Shown: positions 34,629 through 46,861, numbered from the stretch's first letter. The stretch: DNA of 64,000 nt from Silene latifolia (GCF_048544455.1 NC_133531.1:63650099-63714098); one strand, 5' to 3'. Notes: generated from the letters alone by a model not told the origin. Translations and numbers: made by a program.

Positions 34629-34730
34629 GAAGAGGCGCAGCATGAGCTGCGTCCCTTTGAAGAGGCGCAGCACCTGTTCCCAAGTTGTTCTATTCTGACG
34701 GATTTTTGGAAACAGAAATTAGTATAAATA
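34629..34730 (+). promoter_or_regulatory. Promoter of DUF7745-like gene: GAGGCGCAGC cluster and LTR-like TATA box
   Basis: Motif units at 34629 and 34659 (30-bp period; GAAGAGGCGCAGC). Then ATTAGTATAAATAGAAGC (TATA at 34723-34730). This core matches the Tat LTR core promoter (minus strand, ATTAGTATAAATAGGAGC) at 17 of 18 positions, so the promoter of this antisense gene looks copied from the LTR. Confidence 0.7.
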
Positions 34731-34816
34731 GAAGCGTCGATAGAGCTTTTATTCACACAATTCTTCCGTCTCTTCTTCGTCTTATTACATAAAATTCTCA
34801 AAATAAACTCTTTATC

Positions 34817-36331
34817 ATGAATACTTTGGAGATTCGCTTGAAGGAATGGACCAATTAATTTTCGAACATGGAGAAATATGATATGGGCGCCTATAATCTT
34901 GGGTCATTGTTGAGTTTAAAACTCATCAAGGTTGTTAAACCGTTCTTGGATGCTTGTCTTGACTATTGGGAGCCGAATTACCCTGTTTTTGCGTTCCCTG
35001 GAGGCGATATTTGCCCGTTTCCTGAAGAAATTGCCGCTATTGGTGGGTGGGATCCTGAACACTTGCCTTCCATTCCTTCTACTTCGCAAGGGTACAAGAG
35101 CAAATTTAGAGACTTGCTTGTGTTGACTAGACTTGAGTTTGACCGTCTAGTGACTTCGAAGGGAGTGCGAATGTTGGACTTCATAGATCGTTTCATTAAC
35201 AGGGCCGACCCCACGGTTTCTTATGTTGCTAGGCGGAGGGCATTTGGTTTTTGCTTGTTGCATGTGTATGTCTTCCAAGGGCATGTTGATGAAGACTTGA
35301 GAGGTGATCCCCGTCTTCTGGGCCTTGTTGAGCAAATGGAGCTGCGCAGGAGCCCAGCTTGTTTGTGCTTAGGAGAGATCCTTTTGGGCTTGGATAATAG
35401 GAAAGCCAATCGTGACCTACCGTATTTGGGAAGACCCGTCATCCTGCAGGTAAAAGACATTCTTTCTTTTCCTTTTTTTTTTGTTCTTTCTTTTTTTTTT
35501 TTGTCGTTTCGTTTTTTTTTTTGTCTTTTGATGTCTAATACCCGCTTTTGGTATGTTTGGCTTATGGAACGGCTCTGATTGATCGAGCCCCCAGTTCATG
35601 TTCCTTCCTATCACGCTCGTTCAATTGAAATGAGGACTAGGCTTTACATGGTGGACTTCACCCGAGTCTGCAATTATTGGGAGAATAAACTGAAGAGCGA
35701 TGATGGTCCCTTGATTAGGTGGATTGTGCCGTGGTGGCATCTCAAATCTGTCACTGGAGTGTCTTCTTTGGATCCTACTCGATCCGTGCGCATTCCTGGC
35801 TTGGAGTTTATGGTGTGCATCTTCCCGGAGAGGCTGATGAGACAGGTGGGACTAAAACAGACAATCCCGAAGCTTGACACCGTCCCGCAGCTTGCCGTGG
35901 CGCTTACTACAGAGAGCTGAAGGGAGTGGGCCATTAAATGGGCTCAAAGAAATGTGTGGTTCTTGAACTCTTCTGCAAATGCCTTGTGGGTGTCGGATTC
36001 TTATCTGCGATGGAGGAAAGCTACTATTCCGGAAGAGCGCGAGAGATTGAGGAAGCGCGAGCCCGTTGACTACAAGGTGCGCGAGGTAGAGAAAGAAAAG
36101 GAGAAGCATTTGACTGAGGGAGAGGAAGAAGTCGGGTTTCGAGTCGTTCATCCTTCGAAGAAACCGAAGACCTCTCCTGTCGTAGAGATGGTGATTGGCA
36201 AGAATGGAAAGTCTAGGCCTCGAGAAAGACCTTTGGTGATTAGGTCCGAAGTGGCGCAAGAGCGTCCGGCCCGAGGTCGTGACAAGAAATATGACAAGAA
36301 TGACAAGGGCAAAGGGAAGATGGAGGAATAG
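34817..36331 (+). pseudogene. DUF7745-like gene, antisense in Tat element, two exons, stops
   Basis: Exon 1 runs from ATG 34817 (MNTLEIRLKEWTN) to 35449, with a TAA at 34856-34858; an alternative ATG follows at 34868. The intron 35450-35587 has long T tracts and a 3' border at ATCGAG/CC (inferred from the frame). Exon 2 is 35588-36331 with TGA 35918-35920. The first exon (YNLGSLLSLKLIKVVKPFLD, GGWDPEHLPS, RRRAFGFCLLHVYVFQGH) resembles plant retroelement-associated DUF7745-type proteins. The second ends in a Lys/Arg/Glu-rich tail suggestive of nuclear localisation or nucleic-acid binding. Function unknown. Both stops are compatible with C-to-T changes. Confidence 0.65.
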
Positions 36332-36883
36332 CCCGAGTCTTTATTTATTATTTGTTATTATTATTATTATTTATTGTTGTAATAAAAAGGTGGGGTTTTT
36401 AGAATCCTAGCCTATTCCATTTTTATTATGTAACGTATTATTACTATTAATAAAAAATGAATGAAATAAAAAAGGTTAAATGGTTATGAAACCGTTGTGA
36501 TTTTCTATTTATTATTCTTGTCGAATTCCAAATGCGATGCAAATGTCCTTCTATTTACATTTTAAATATAATGGGTTGTATCCTGTGAAGGATTGCCTAC
36601 GTATTCGTTTAGAAAATGAAATCAAACCCTTGCGCGTAGTTCGAGTAAATGTAAAAGAATAATTGTTCTAAGCAAGAGCTTGTAATGAACTTAGAAAATA
36701 AGCATGAGCTTTCTGCTTACTCTGAAGGTGCAAATTTAGTTTATTTGATGATATGAGGATGACAAATTTGTCAAAATGCAAGAGCATAGTGACATTAGCT
36801 TATTTCAGCTTGGCCAGGGGCCGTTTATTTAGTGCCACAAGAGCGGCACGTGAGGTTACGCGAGTCGCGTTTTTGGTCCTATT
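36332..36883. other. Convergent region between DUF7745-like gene and pol
   Basis: The plus strand has AATAAAAAG and TTATTATTATTATT-type tracts (36345-36480), probably the 3' end of the antisense gene. No gene. Pol ends from the other side at 36884. Confidence 0.5.
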
Positions 36884-39800
36884 CTAGGCATAGTACCGTT
36901 TTAGTTGGTCAAGGTTTGTTGGGTTTGAAAACTCGTTCCCATCTAGGTCTGTGCTTCTAACCGCACCCCCTGGAAGTATGGATTTAACTAGAAATGGTCC
37001 GGCCCAATTAGGTTTGAATTTTCCCCGTGGGTCGACAGGTAGAAGAGCTCTAACCGATTTAAGTACTAAGTCTCATTCCTTGATGTTCCTTGGCTTGACC
37101 CTTTTGTTGAAGGCTCGTTTGATACGTGCTTGATATGTTTGGACATTATGTAATGTGCGTAGCCTACGTTCATCTAGGAGGATGAGTTCTTCGTATCTAT
37201 CCCACTTCCAATCGGCTTCTGGGATTTGACTTTCGAGTAAGATACGCAAGGATGGTATCTCTAGCTCGACTGGTTGTACAACTTCAATGCCGTAGGTCAA
37301 ATAGAAAGGAGTAGCCCCAGTGGGCGTCTTAACAGATGTACAATACCCCCACAAAGCAAAGGGTATCTTGCTTGGCCAATCTCGATAGTTGTCAATCATT
37401 TTCTTGAGAATCGTGACAACATTCCTGTTTGCCGCCTCTACTGCGCCGTTAGTCTATGGTCTATAGGGCATAGAGTGGTGATGCCTAATCTTGTATTTGG
37501 CTAGCAATTGCTCAGTCTCAGCTTGGAAATGTGATCCATTATCGCTAATGATCTCATGTGGGCAACCGTATCGACAGATGATGTTGTTTTGTATGAACTT
37601 TGCTACATTTTTAGCCGTGAGACTAGTGTAGGAAGCCGCTTCTACCCATTTGGTGAAATAATCGATTGCCACTAGGATAAAACAATGACCCCCTGTTCCG
37701 GCTGGGGTTATCTTCCCGATTATGTCAATTCCCCAAGCAGAAAATGGCCAAGGAGATGTCATCGTATAGAGCAATGAAGGAGGGACATGCTATACATTCC
37801 CGAAGATTTGGCAATTGTGGCAATGTCTTACGTATTTGATGCAATCGGATTCCATTGTGGTCCAATAATACCCCAAACGTGTGATTTTCTTTGCCATCAT
37901 GGGCCCACTCATGTGAGGACTGCATTCTCCATCGTGGACTTCTTCCATCACCTTTCGTGCCTGTGAATGATCAAGGCAACGCAGGATTACACCAAGAGGT
38001 GTTCTTTTGTATAACTCTCCTTGCATGAGGACGTATTGGGAAGCTAGTAGGCGTATGACACGTTGTCCCCTCTTGTCCGTATCCGGTGGATAGTTACCAT
38101 TGAGCTTAAAATTCAGGATTGTTTGGAACCAGGGTTCCTGCGCGATTTCCTCTTCATCGGTGATTTGCTGGACATAAACCGGCTCTGACCGTCGTTCGAT
38201 GTACAAAGGCATTTCCACCATGTGATCTGGCATATTAATCAAAGATGCAAGTTTTGCAAGAGCATCTGCAAATTGATTTTCTTCCCGAGGTAGGTGTAGA
38301 TACGTTACGTGATCAAAGTATTGGGCAACTTGGTCTATTCTGGCTTGATAAGGTGCTAGGCTTTCGCTTCGAATTTTCCAAGATCCCGTAACTTGGTTGA
38401 TGATCAGGGATGAATCCCCATGTACTCGGAGGTTCTTAATCCCTAAGCTCACTGCCGCTTGTAGTCCAATATGACAAGCTTCGTATTCTGCAGCGTTATT
38501 CGTCACCTCGAAGTCGAGTTTGACAGCAATTGGTGTATGCTCACCTTCAGGAGAAATGAGCAACACTCCTATTCCAAATCCTCTTAAGTTTGACGCTCCA
38601 TCAAAGTAAAGGTCCCAGGAGTCTACGTCAGTTTGGAGTATATCCTCGTCTGGAAATGACCAAGTGTCTATTGTTTGTGCGTCATTGATGGGATTTTCTG
38701 CGAAGAATTCGGCAACGGCGCGCCCTTTTATAACTTTCGGAGGCACGTATTTGAGGTCGAATTCTGAGAGCATCAAAGTCCATCTTGCTAGGCGTCCATT
38801 GAGGACGGGTTTCTCGAAGAGGTATTTGACTGGATCCATTCTGGAGTATATTTTGACGGAGTAGCTAAGCATGTAATGGCGTAGCTTCTTCGTTGCCCAC
38901 ACAAGAGCGAGGCATGTCTTTTCGAGTTGTGAGTATTTGCACTCGTACTCCAAGAACTTCTTACTAAGGTGGTAGATAGCTCTTTCTTCACTTCCTACAA
39001 TTTGAGCTAGCATGGCACCCATGGCTGTTTCAGTTACTATGAGATATAAACCAAGAGGTTGATCTCGTTGAGGTGGTATGAGTACTGGTGGTTTAGCCAA
39101 TATCTCTTTGATTCGGTCAAACGCCTTCTGACAATCATCATCCCACATGATGTGGTCTGTTTTCTTGAGCTTCTTGAAGATAGGCTCACAAATCATGGTG
39201 AGTTTCGATATGAATCGACTTATATACTGCACTTTTCCCAGGAATCCTCTGACTTCTTTTTCTGTTTGAGGTTGTGACATTTCGATCAGAGCTTTAATCT
39301 TGGAAGGGTCTATTTCTATACCTCGTTGGCTAACGACGTATCCCAGGAGTTTGCCAAATGTTACTCCGAATGTGCATTTCTGAGGATTGAGCCTCATATT
39401 GTACTTACGTAGCCTTGCGAAGAATTTGCGAAGGTTCGCAATATGCCCTTCTCTATCCTTGGACTTGACAATCATGTCATCTACGTATACCTCAACTTCT
39501 TTGTGCATCATGTCATGTAAGAGTGTAGTTGCGGTGCGTTGATATGTAGCTCTGGCGTTGATCAATCCAAATGGCATGACCGTATAGCAATAGGTTCCCC
39601 ATTGAGTGACAAAGGCGGTCTTATGCGTGTCTTCTATGGCCATCTTAATTTGGTTATAGCCCGCGTACCCATCCATGAAATATAGTAATGTGTGGTCTGC
39701 AGTATTGTCCACCAATATGTCGATGTGTGGTAGAGGGAAGTCACTTGAGGACTTGCTTTGTTTAAGTCCCTAAAATCAACACAAACACGGATTCTCCCAT

Positions 39801-40010
39801 CCTTTTTGGGTATGGGTACTATGTTGGCTACCTAGTCAGAATACTCGGAAACTTTGATGAACCCGGCTTTGAATTGCTTGTCAACTTCTTCCTTAATCTT
39901 GAGAGCCCATTATGTCCTCAATCGTCGAAGCTTCTGTTTTACAGGTTTGAAACCTGGCTTAATCGGGATTCTATGTTCGGCGATATCCCTGTCGATCCCT
40001 GGCATGTCTT
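36884..40010 (-). pseudogene. Tat pol: RT, RNase H, archaeal-type RNase H, integrase
   Basis: The N-terminal RT region (about 40010-39716) is damaged by stops and a frameshift but shows IPKKDGRIRVCVDFRDLNKA. From 39715 to 36884 one frame holds with TAG 37790-37792, TAG 37454-37456 and TGA 37073-37075. RT has FMDGYAGYNQI and the catalytic EVYVDDMIVKS. RNase H follows (WATKKLRHYMLSY), then a second RNase H (DLYFDGASN, NNAAEYEACH, VHGDSSLIINQ). Integrase has the zinc domain (HDGECSPH...CHNC), the catalytic WGIDIIGK and SDNGSHFQ, and the Glu in NGAVEAANRN. The C-terminus has FLVKSILPGGAV. All key catalytic residues that I can see are present; nonsense changes inactivate it. The TAGs fall where Gln codons are expected. 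Confidence 0.9.
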
Positions 40011-40228
40011 TGTAGGACCAAGCGAAAACATCTTTGAACTCGTTTAGGAGGTCTATGAAATCGGCCCTTTCGGTAGAGCTCAAGGTAGTCCCTATCCTAA
40101 GTTCTTGGGGTTCTAGTTCGGTTCCTACATTGATGGGTTCGGTGTCCTCTATTACTGGTCCCCCTTCCCCTTCCTGTAGTATTTCTTTAGCTACTTAGGG
40201 AGGTATTTCGATCGAGTCTGGGTCTTGG

Positions 40229-41915
40229 TCATCCTCGTATATCATCGTAAATGTAATTGCACTCAAGATAACACAAAGAGTAAGCAGAACCTGATTTATT
40301 CATATTAAAATTTGAGTAAAGTTGAAACAAAGAAGCCAACTGATCCATGGTCAGTGGCGGCAAAGGTACAGTGGTTGGGACATTTCCCGAACTACTGTGG
40401 CTACTTGAGGCTAGGCTAGGAGAAACAAAGGGAGTGGGGATGACGACAGGAGGAGACTCTCTAGTGACTTCTCTAGACTCCGGCTCTGACTCCGACTCCA
40501 ACTCGAACTCATCGTCTTCTGGTTCTCCTTTGAACATATCTCCTTCTCCAGTGGTGAGCTTGAAGAGTCTTCCTTGATTGTCGGTCCACTTGATTGATTT
40601 TCTCCATCCTTTATGCTGACTTGCGTTGGTTTCTGTGATTAACGCGGTGGGGTTGAAACGATCGTCTTGAAGTATCATGGTAATGATCTCATCCTGCGCG
40701 GCCCTAACAAATCGATCTTCTCCAAATAATAGGCTAACAGCTTGTTCGTCTAAGCAAGGTGCTTGACGGGTTTTAGCGGTAGGAACCGTTTCTGGAGGGA
40801 TGAAGTAGCAATCGTGAAAGATCTCGATTCCGGCTAGCTTCTTTTCGAGATAATGCCAAGGCTCGGGAAATCCGTGAAAGAGTTCTAGACTTCTTTCTTC
40901 AACAAAGTACCCATTTAGGGTAGGGAGATAGGGTCGCATTTGGACTCCTACATGCTTACGGTTTTGAACTTGAGCAAGCATTTCGAGAACCTCTTCTTTA
41001 GTTGGTTTGTACCCTAGTCCATGTGGTATCCTCTTTGAGTTGCCTTCCTTATATGCTGCGAAGGTGTTTCTTCGGGTAGGGTTCAAAGGCATTCCAGGGA
41101 AGTATCCCTGGGTTTTGAGCATGCGGTTGACCACCAAGTTGGAGTACGGGTCATAGTATAAGGGTGCCAACTCGCTTTCTATGACACTTATGCTTTGGAA
41201 GCCCCCAAGTTCGTATACGGGATCTGCAAGGACTTGATTGTGTTCGACTGCTTTTCGATTATTGCCTTGATGGGTGACGAAGTGATCGTCACCACTTTGC
41301 CATTTAGTGGGATTTTCATCTTTTGATGGAGGGTGGATGTTACCGCTTTGGAAGCGTGAATCCAAGGTCTTCCTAAAAGTATGTTGAATGAAGCTTCAAT
41401 GTCCACTATTTGGAAGTTAACCTTTCGCTCATTTGGCTCTGTGGTTATGGTTAGGTTAACAAGTCCTACCACCTTTCGTCGTGTACCATCATATGCACGC
41501 ACACCTTGATTGGTAGGGGTCCAATCCGACTCTTTCATGCCTTATTTGTATGCCGTTTTGAGGGGTATGACGTTGACCGCGGAGCCATCATCTACCAAGG
41601 TCAATGGCACGTTCTTCTTTAGACAAATGACAGTGATGTAAAGAGCTAAGTTGTGACCTGCGCCAAAAGGTGGCAAATCTTCGTCTGAGAAAGTAATAGG
41701 ATTACTTAGCTTTGGTGATTCTTGTAAGACCAAGTTTACTACATCTTCGGGTGTCGAATTATGTGCTACATTTAGTTTGGCCAAAGCTTGCAGTAAAGAT
41801 TGGCGATGTGGGAATGAGCTTGCTATTAATTGCCATACTGAAAGATCAGCCTTTGTCTTCTGTAATTGCTTGAGCAAATGGTCAGTGGAGTCTTCTTCGT
41901 TATCATTTGGTGTGA
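40229..41915 (-). pseudogene. Tat protease and linker to RT
   Basis: Protease has LTLVDDGSAVNVIPLKTAY (41620-41545), a Tat-type active site, and FNILLGRPWIH (41395-41360). A TAA at 41542-41544 and a frameshift near 41250 interrupt. The downstream linker (41250-40229) contains the conserved Tat blocks PYSNLVVNRMLKTQGYFPG and RIPHGLGYKPT. It is followed by an acidic and Ser-rich stretch and then RT. The protease frame overlaps the end of gag; the intended frame carries EEDSTDHLLKQLQK, showing that a 1-nt shift near 41915 separates gag from protease. Confidence 0.75.
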
Positions 41916-43634
41916 CAATGTTGGTTGGACTATTTTGAGTAGTGCTTTGTATGGACGACCCGAACGAGTTAGGTGGTCCACATCTTGGTCTTCACCATTT
42001 TGGACTATTTCCTTGACTAGGAAGTTCTCAATGAGGTACTCGTCATCGTCATCGTCGGCCCAAACTCCATTGATTGTAGCTAACTTCCTCATTCTCATGA
42101 TTTCATCTTCTAGTCGTATGATTTGGTCGACTAGTTTATCAACCACGGCGACTACTTCCTGCATAGTAGCATTTTGAGAGAAGATTAATGGCATATGTTC
42201 TTTGGGTGTTGCGTTGGGATCGCGTAAATTTATCACCATGTTTCGTAATTCCCAAACTTGCCTATCCACACTCCTTGCCCATGTGATGAAGTCGGAAATG
42301 GTAGGGGAGATAGTAGAATAGAAACCTTCATTTTCGATTGCATGGATTTCATCTTCAATTGGAGAAATGAGGTGTGAGCAATCTAAGGTAGATTCGTCAT
42401 ATGTGATCACTAGAACTCCAAGAGGATTCTGAGTGTTGTTGGGTTTACCTCCCGGCGGTATTGGCAATCGACCATCTTCAATCATATCTTGAAGCACATT
42501 TTTCAACTTGTAGCATTTTTCTGTGTCGTGCCCCTTGCCCCTATGGTATTCACAGTACGAGTTCTCGTCTATGAATTTGGATTTCCTTTCGGGTTCGGGA
42601 GTAGGTCCAATGGGTTGGAGTTTGCCTTGCTTCATTAACCTTTTTAGAGCGTTGGAGTAAGTGTCCCCAAGATTTGTGAATTTCCTTGGTGGGGTAGTTT
42701 TCTTGGATGGCTCGAGAAGGTTACCTTCATCGGCCTTGCTAGTGGAGCCGCATGAACGACTTGTTGAACCTTGATATCCTCGACCTACCGTTTTGGACAA
42801 GAGTCCTTTACGGATGTCATCTTCGATCCTTGTCCCTAGTAAGGTTAAGTCCTTGAAAGTTTTGATATTTTGGTATCTCAAATGATTGGCATAGATGGGT
42901 TTGAGATAGTCCACAAACTTCTTCGCAAGGGTAGCCTCATCCGGGCGTTCAACTAGTTGGGTACTAGTCTTCCTCCACCTACTTAGGAAGTCGGTGAATC
43001 CTTCTTTGTCATTTTGGGTAAGAACCTCTAGAGTGCGCATGTTAACTTGGATCTCGGCATTATCCGCATATTGCTTGGAAAACTCGATCGCGGCATCTTC
43101 CCAAGTAGCGACCTTCTTGTGTTCTAAGGAGTAGAACCATTGCTTCGGGATGGTGTCAAGAAATGAAGGAAAGATCCTTAAGAACATCTCGGGTTTGATG
43201 CCTTTGATAGACATGTAATCCTTGAAGGCACGGATGTGGTTCAAAGGGTTCTCGTGCCCCTTGAATTTAGGGATATCCGTCATATTGAAGTTGGTTGGTA
43301 ATTTGGAATTGACGGCTTCATACTTGTGATTGTTCTCCCTATAAATGTCATCCCCTTTAAGGTACATCAATTGCTCCTCTAAGTATTGGAGTCTTTTCTC
43401 GGCTACAGTTAGTCCCATGGGAGGATTTTCATCCCTCGGATTCATCCATGAGTCACCTATTACTTCACTTTCATGGGGAGGCAACCTTCCCTCTACGGCA
43501 TAGATCCGTCCCTCGATGATCTCAAGGCGATCATGGACTTGATCTTGGGTATCTTGGATACGGGCTAGCGCGGCTAGGATTCGATCATTACCATCTAGAA
43601 GTTGATGGAGGTTTGTTTCGCTGGATCCAGGCAT
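41826..43634 (-). pseudogene. Tat gag
   Basis: A 602-codon ORF from ATG 43632-43634, ending out of frame at 41826 after a frameshift near 41915. The gag domain (residues about 90-270) has FKGHENPLNHIRAFKDYMS, IPKQWFYSLEH, DFLSRWRK and FVDYLKPIYANHL. A CEYHRGKGHDTEKC motif is at about residues 360-375. The C-terminal part has a Leu-rich coiled segment before the protease. Best preserved part of the Tat coding region. Confidence 0.85.
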
Positions 43635-44404
43635 CTTGAAAACTGGATAAGAGATCGATGACGAATCAAAACACGATCGACCATTCTAACACACTTGCTA
43701 AAAGAAGAAATGTTTTGACTCGTGAAGTGGGTGTGTGCCCCTTGTGTTGAGTGAGTTTTGAAGAAAAGACAAGGTTTTTGAAAATGTGTATCCTAGTCAA
43801 CTATAGTGTAGTTGTAGGAGTGGACTCAAAGTGAGGTTTTGAAATGGGCTTGTGACCCGTATTTTGGCTCGACAAACGGACAGAGTTTTTTTGCGCTAAT
43901 CAAAGGCCTCTTTTTTTTTCGAAATTTTGAAAGGATTTTGATTTTTTTACAAAAATCGTCATGGTTTTGTTTAGAAATGGTGATCGCGTAAGGTACAAAC
44001 ATTCATACAAGCATTATAACGGGATGCTGAGTGCATTTAAAAGGGTTTTGGTTTAAAGGGTGGGTTGCCATACCGAACCATCAAACCCGAAGTCTGTGGA
44101 GAGGCTCGTACCAAACAAGAGTAAGGCCGATTCCTAGTCCATTTCCTCAAGTAGTGAAGGCCCTTGATACAAACAAGAGTAAGCATCATGGTATGGATGA
44201 CGTCAATTGCTATCCATCCTTGGGCCCAAATAAGAATTAGGACCGTTTAGACGGGACGATTGGTCGAATGGGTTGGGTTGGGCCTAGGAAGGCCGAATAA
44301 AACGGTCTAGGAAGACCGAGTTATGAAAACCGACAATTGTCTTGTACAAACTATTCCCTAACCTTGTTCAAGTTTCACCCTTTTGGCTACACGTAAGTGT
44401 ATTA
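43635..44404 (-). other. Untranslated leader of Tat element
   Basis: Between primer site and gag start. Nearly identical to 26668-27436. No gene. Confidence 0.55.
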
Positions 44405-44422
44405 TCCCCAGCGGAGTCGCCA
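44405..44422 (-). other. Tat primer binding site
   Basis: Minus-strand TGGCGACTCCGCTGGGGA, three bases from the LTR at 44426. Confidence 0.75.
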
Positions 44423-44425
44423 AAC

Positions 44426-46861
44426 TGTGGACAGCGGGGGGCTCACGGGGACGCTTGGGAGGAAGAGAACAAGCGTTTGCATTTTTGGTTGGAGTCGCCA
44501 CTAATTTTTATGGGAAATTGGAACCGTACGAATACCTCGTGTCATGTCAAGACACAAAGTAGAGACATGAACACTAAGCAATCGTTACCCTTAGCATTCT
44601 ATGTCTAGAATGACTCTCGTGGATGCCAATGAACACGGGTGCTCACGGAGATCTGGAGTAAGGGATGAGGGTACGTATTAGGAAGCTCTTTTGATCGAAC
44701 ACCTAATCCCGCCCGCCTCGATAGCGGCCTCTACTAATGATTAGGGACATCATTCGCACTCGATATATCATCGGCTATATGCATGCAATGCAACATCCAA
44801 GTTTTAATCCTAACATATGAGAATTAGGCTAAGTCGATTGAACACGTAATTTAGCATACAATTGGATCGAAGTAGGATTTAATGTTCAATTACATGTGAA
44901 AACATACAAATGAATCATACAAATGCGATAAATAATACAACGAAAATTACAATAATGTAAATTACAATAATTACATTGGGTTTAGCGATTTATGTCGAAA
45001 ATACCTTTAAAACGGAAAATTTGAGAAAACGAATAAAGGAAGAATTAACGAACAAAACAGAAGGTGATAATATGATTAATAGTTAATTAAACGTAAACTA
45101 ATTAAACTAGGTCAAGCAACAACGGAATTCAGGGACAGAATTCAACTCCGGAACAGGCGCAGCAGAGCTGCGTCTTTTGGAATAGGCGCAGCAGTTGCTG
45201 CGTCTGTTCCTGACCTGAATTCTAGCTGTGAAGCCGGAATTGCGTGTTGTTAATACTCGTTGGTGAATTTAATGATTGATTAAATTATTTACTCAGATGA
45301 AAGTGATTAATAGGTTATTTACATGTGAATGAGGGTCATAAAACAATAAAACATGGATAAGACAGATTAAAGACGGATTATTTACATGATTAATGAGAAT
45401 TATCAACAAGTTAACAAACTAAATCAATTAATTAGGTTAAATACAACGGATTAATGACGAATATATGATAGATATGACAAATAACAGATACAAATATGTC
45501 AATGATGAATTCCAGAAACCCAATATTGATGAATTGAATCTCTAAAACCCGAATTGAGTTTAATGACGACAACCCGCAAATATGAGATTATTAGGGATTT
45601 AAGTCGGATTTAATGATGGATAAAACATGTTAACGATGATAAATAATATACATGTGAATTATTGTACTATTATAACGAAGGAATTGAAGAACAAGTGAAA
45701 ACAAACAAATATTTGACGAACTACAGAGGACGAAGGAAGAAGAAAGGAAGCAGGAACTGCGGCAGCCTCACGAAGAGGCGCAGTAGGAACTGCGCTCCTT
45801 CGAAGAGGCGCAGCAGTTGCTGCGTCCTTTCTCGACGGTCTGTCTTCTGAAAATCCGTAAAAAAAGAGTTTTAAAGCATGGTTTTAGAAATCGGTTTTAA
45901 GAGATGTTTTCGACATAAACCTTACAATTGATACAAAAAGATAAATAAAACACATAAAGAGAGATTTACACTCTCAGACTTACATGTTTGACGAAACGAG
46001 AAGGACTAAGATATCGATTAGCGATGCTCGACGCGGATGTAACGAAAGTGCCCTCGTAAGAGGAAAACGATTAGATTAATTAAGTTGATTGATTGTGGAG
46101 TTAGTCAAATTGGTCGGTCATGCAAACGAGGCTGGTACTCAGAAGGATCCGAGCTTACGTGGTCGAATGTTCAAGCACGTAGACGCCAAAAAGTAAGAAC
46201 AAAGGTCTAGAATGCAAAGGGAGAAGAGAAGGGCGGACACTCGTGTGAGAAATATGAGGAGCGAAGGCTCCTATTTATACTAATCACGTGAAGGAATTAG
46301 GGTTTCAGAGACTCTTTGGACGTAAATCTCGTAAAGATATAAAAAAAGATACGAAAATTATGCAGAAAAGGACCTGGGAAGAGGCGCAGCAGCCACTGCG
46401 TCTCTTGGAAGAAGAGCGCAAAGACCGCCGCGTCTGTTCCCAAGTGGTTTCCTCCTGCGGAAGAAAGATTTCCGTGTTTAAGTTATGGTAGGACGGAATA
46501 ATTCGGTTTTCCTTAATATTTTATGTGAATATTACGGGAAATTGTTTACCAAAGGATAAAGATTATGAAATATTTATAAAATATGGAATAGAAATATCCG
46601 GAACATTTTAGAACATTCTGACTCGGGATTTAACGGTTATCAGAAAATGAAGACGGTTTTAGGCCCGGACTCCAAATGTACTCTAATTACTGTCAAAACG
46701 ACCGTATCAGCACGTAGATGACAACTAAGAGGTAGACATTAATGTTTGAGCAATCACTTGACGATAAACTTACAAACTGTCACAAATCGTTCCGCGTAGC
46801 AAACATGCGGCCCAATCATCACCGGGTGGTTTGCGGGAGGTGCAGAAATGAGGTATCTACA
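44426..46861 (-). repeat. 5' LTR of Tat element
   Basis: TGTGGACAGC...GTATCTACA, 2436 bp. Motif clusters at 45151-45212, 45775-45830 and 46378-46440. TATA box CTATTTATAC at 46271-46280 (read on minus). Small ORFs in it are not genes. Confidence 0.9.
45151..45212. repeat. GAGGCGCAGC-type cluster in Tat 5' LTR
   Basis: Two units AGGCGCAGCAGAGCTGCGTC and AGGCGCAGCAGTTGCTGCGT about 29 bp apart. The equivalent place in the 3' LTR (about 28170-28235) retains only fragments, so arrays are lost or gained between LTRs of one element. Confidence 0.8.

Larger units (their letters stand above)
27458..46861 (-). mobile_element. Tat-lineage Ty3/gypsy retrotransposon, 19.4 kb, with two antisense genes
   Basis: The 3' LTR is at 27458-29885 and the 5' LTR at 44426-46861. 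A polypurine tract AAGTGGGGGCTC (minus) abuts the 3' LTR and a primer site is at 44405-44422. Gag (43634-41826), protease and linker (41877-40229) and RT-RNase H-second RNase H-integrase (about 40010-36884) are on the minus strand. Two intron-containing genes (30889-33913 and 34868-36331) are on the plus strand between pol and the 3' LTR. The second, archaeal-type RNase H after the Ty3 RNase H places it in the Tat lineage. Flanks at the host element are AAGTC (24636-24640) and AACTC (46862-46866), an imperfect 5-bp duplication around the whole tandem. Confidence 0.85.

Noticed and set aside
35417..35614. Lysine-rich minus-strand ORF
   Set aside because: It is the reverse complement of T-tracts in the intron of the DUF7745-like gene.
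29886..36883. Interpretation of the PMD and DUF7745-like genes as host genes between two separate Tat fragments
   Set aside because: A polypurine tract directly abuts the LTR at 29885, pol follows without an intervening LTR, and the element motif precedes both genes, so one large element is the simpler reading. It is not fully excluded without other copies.
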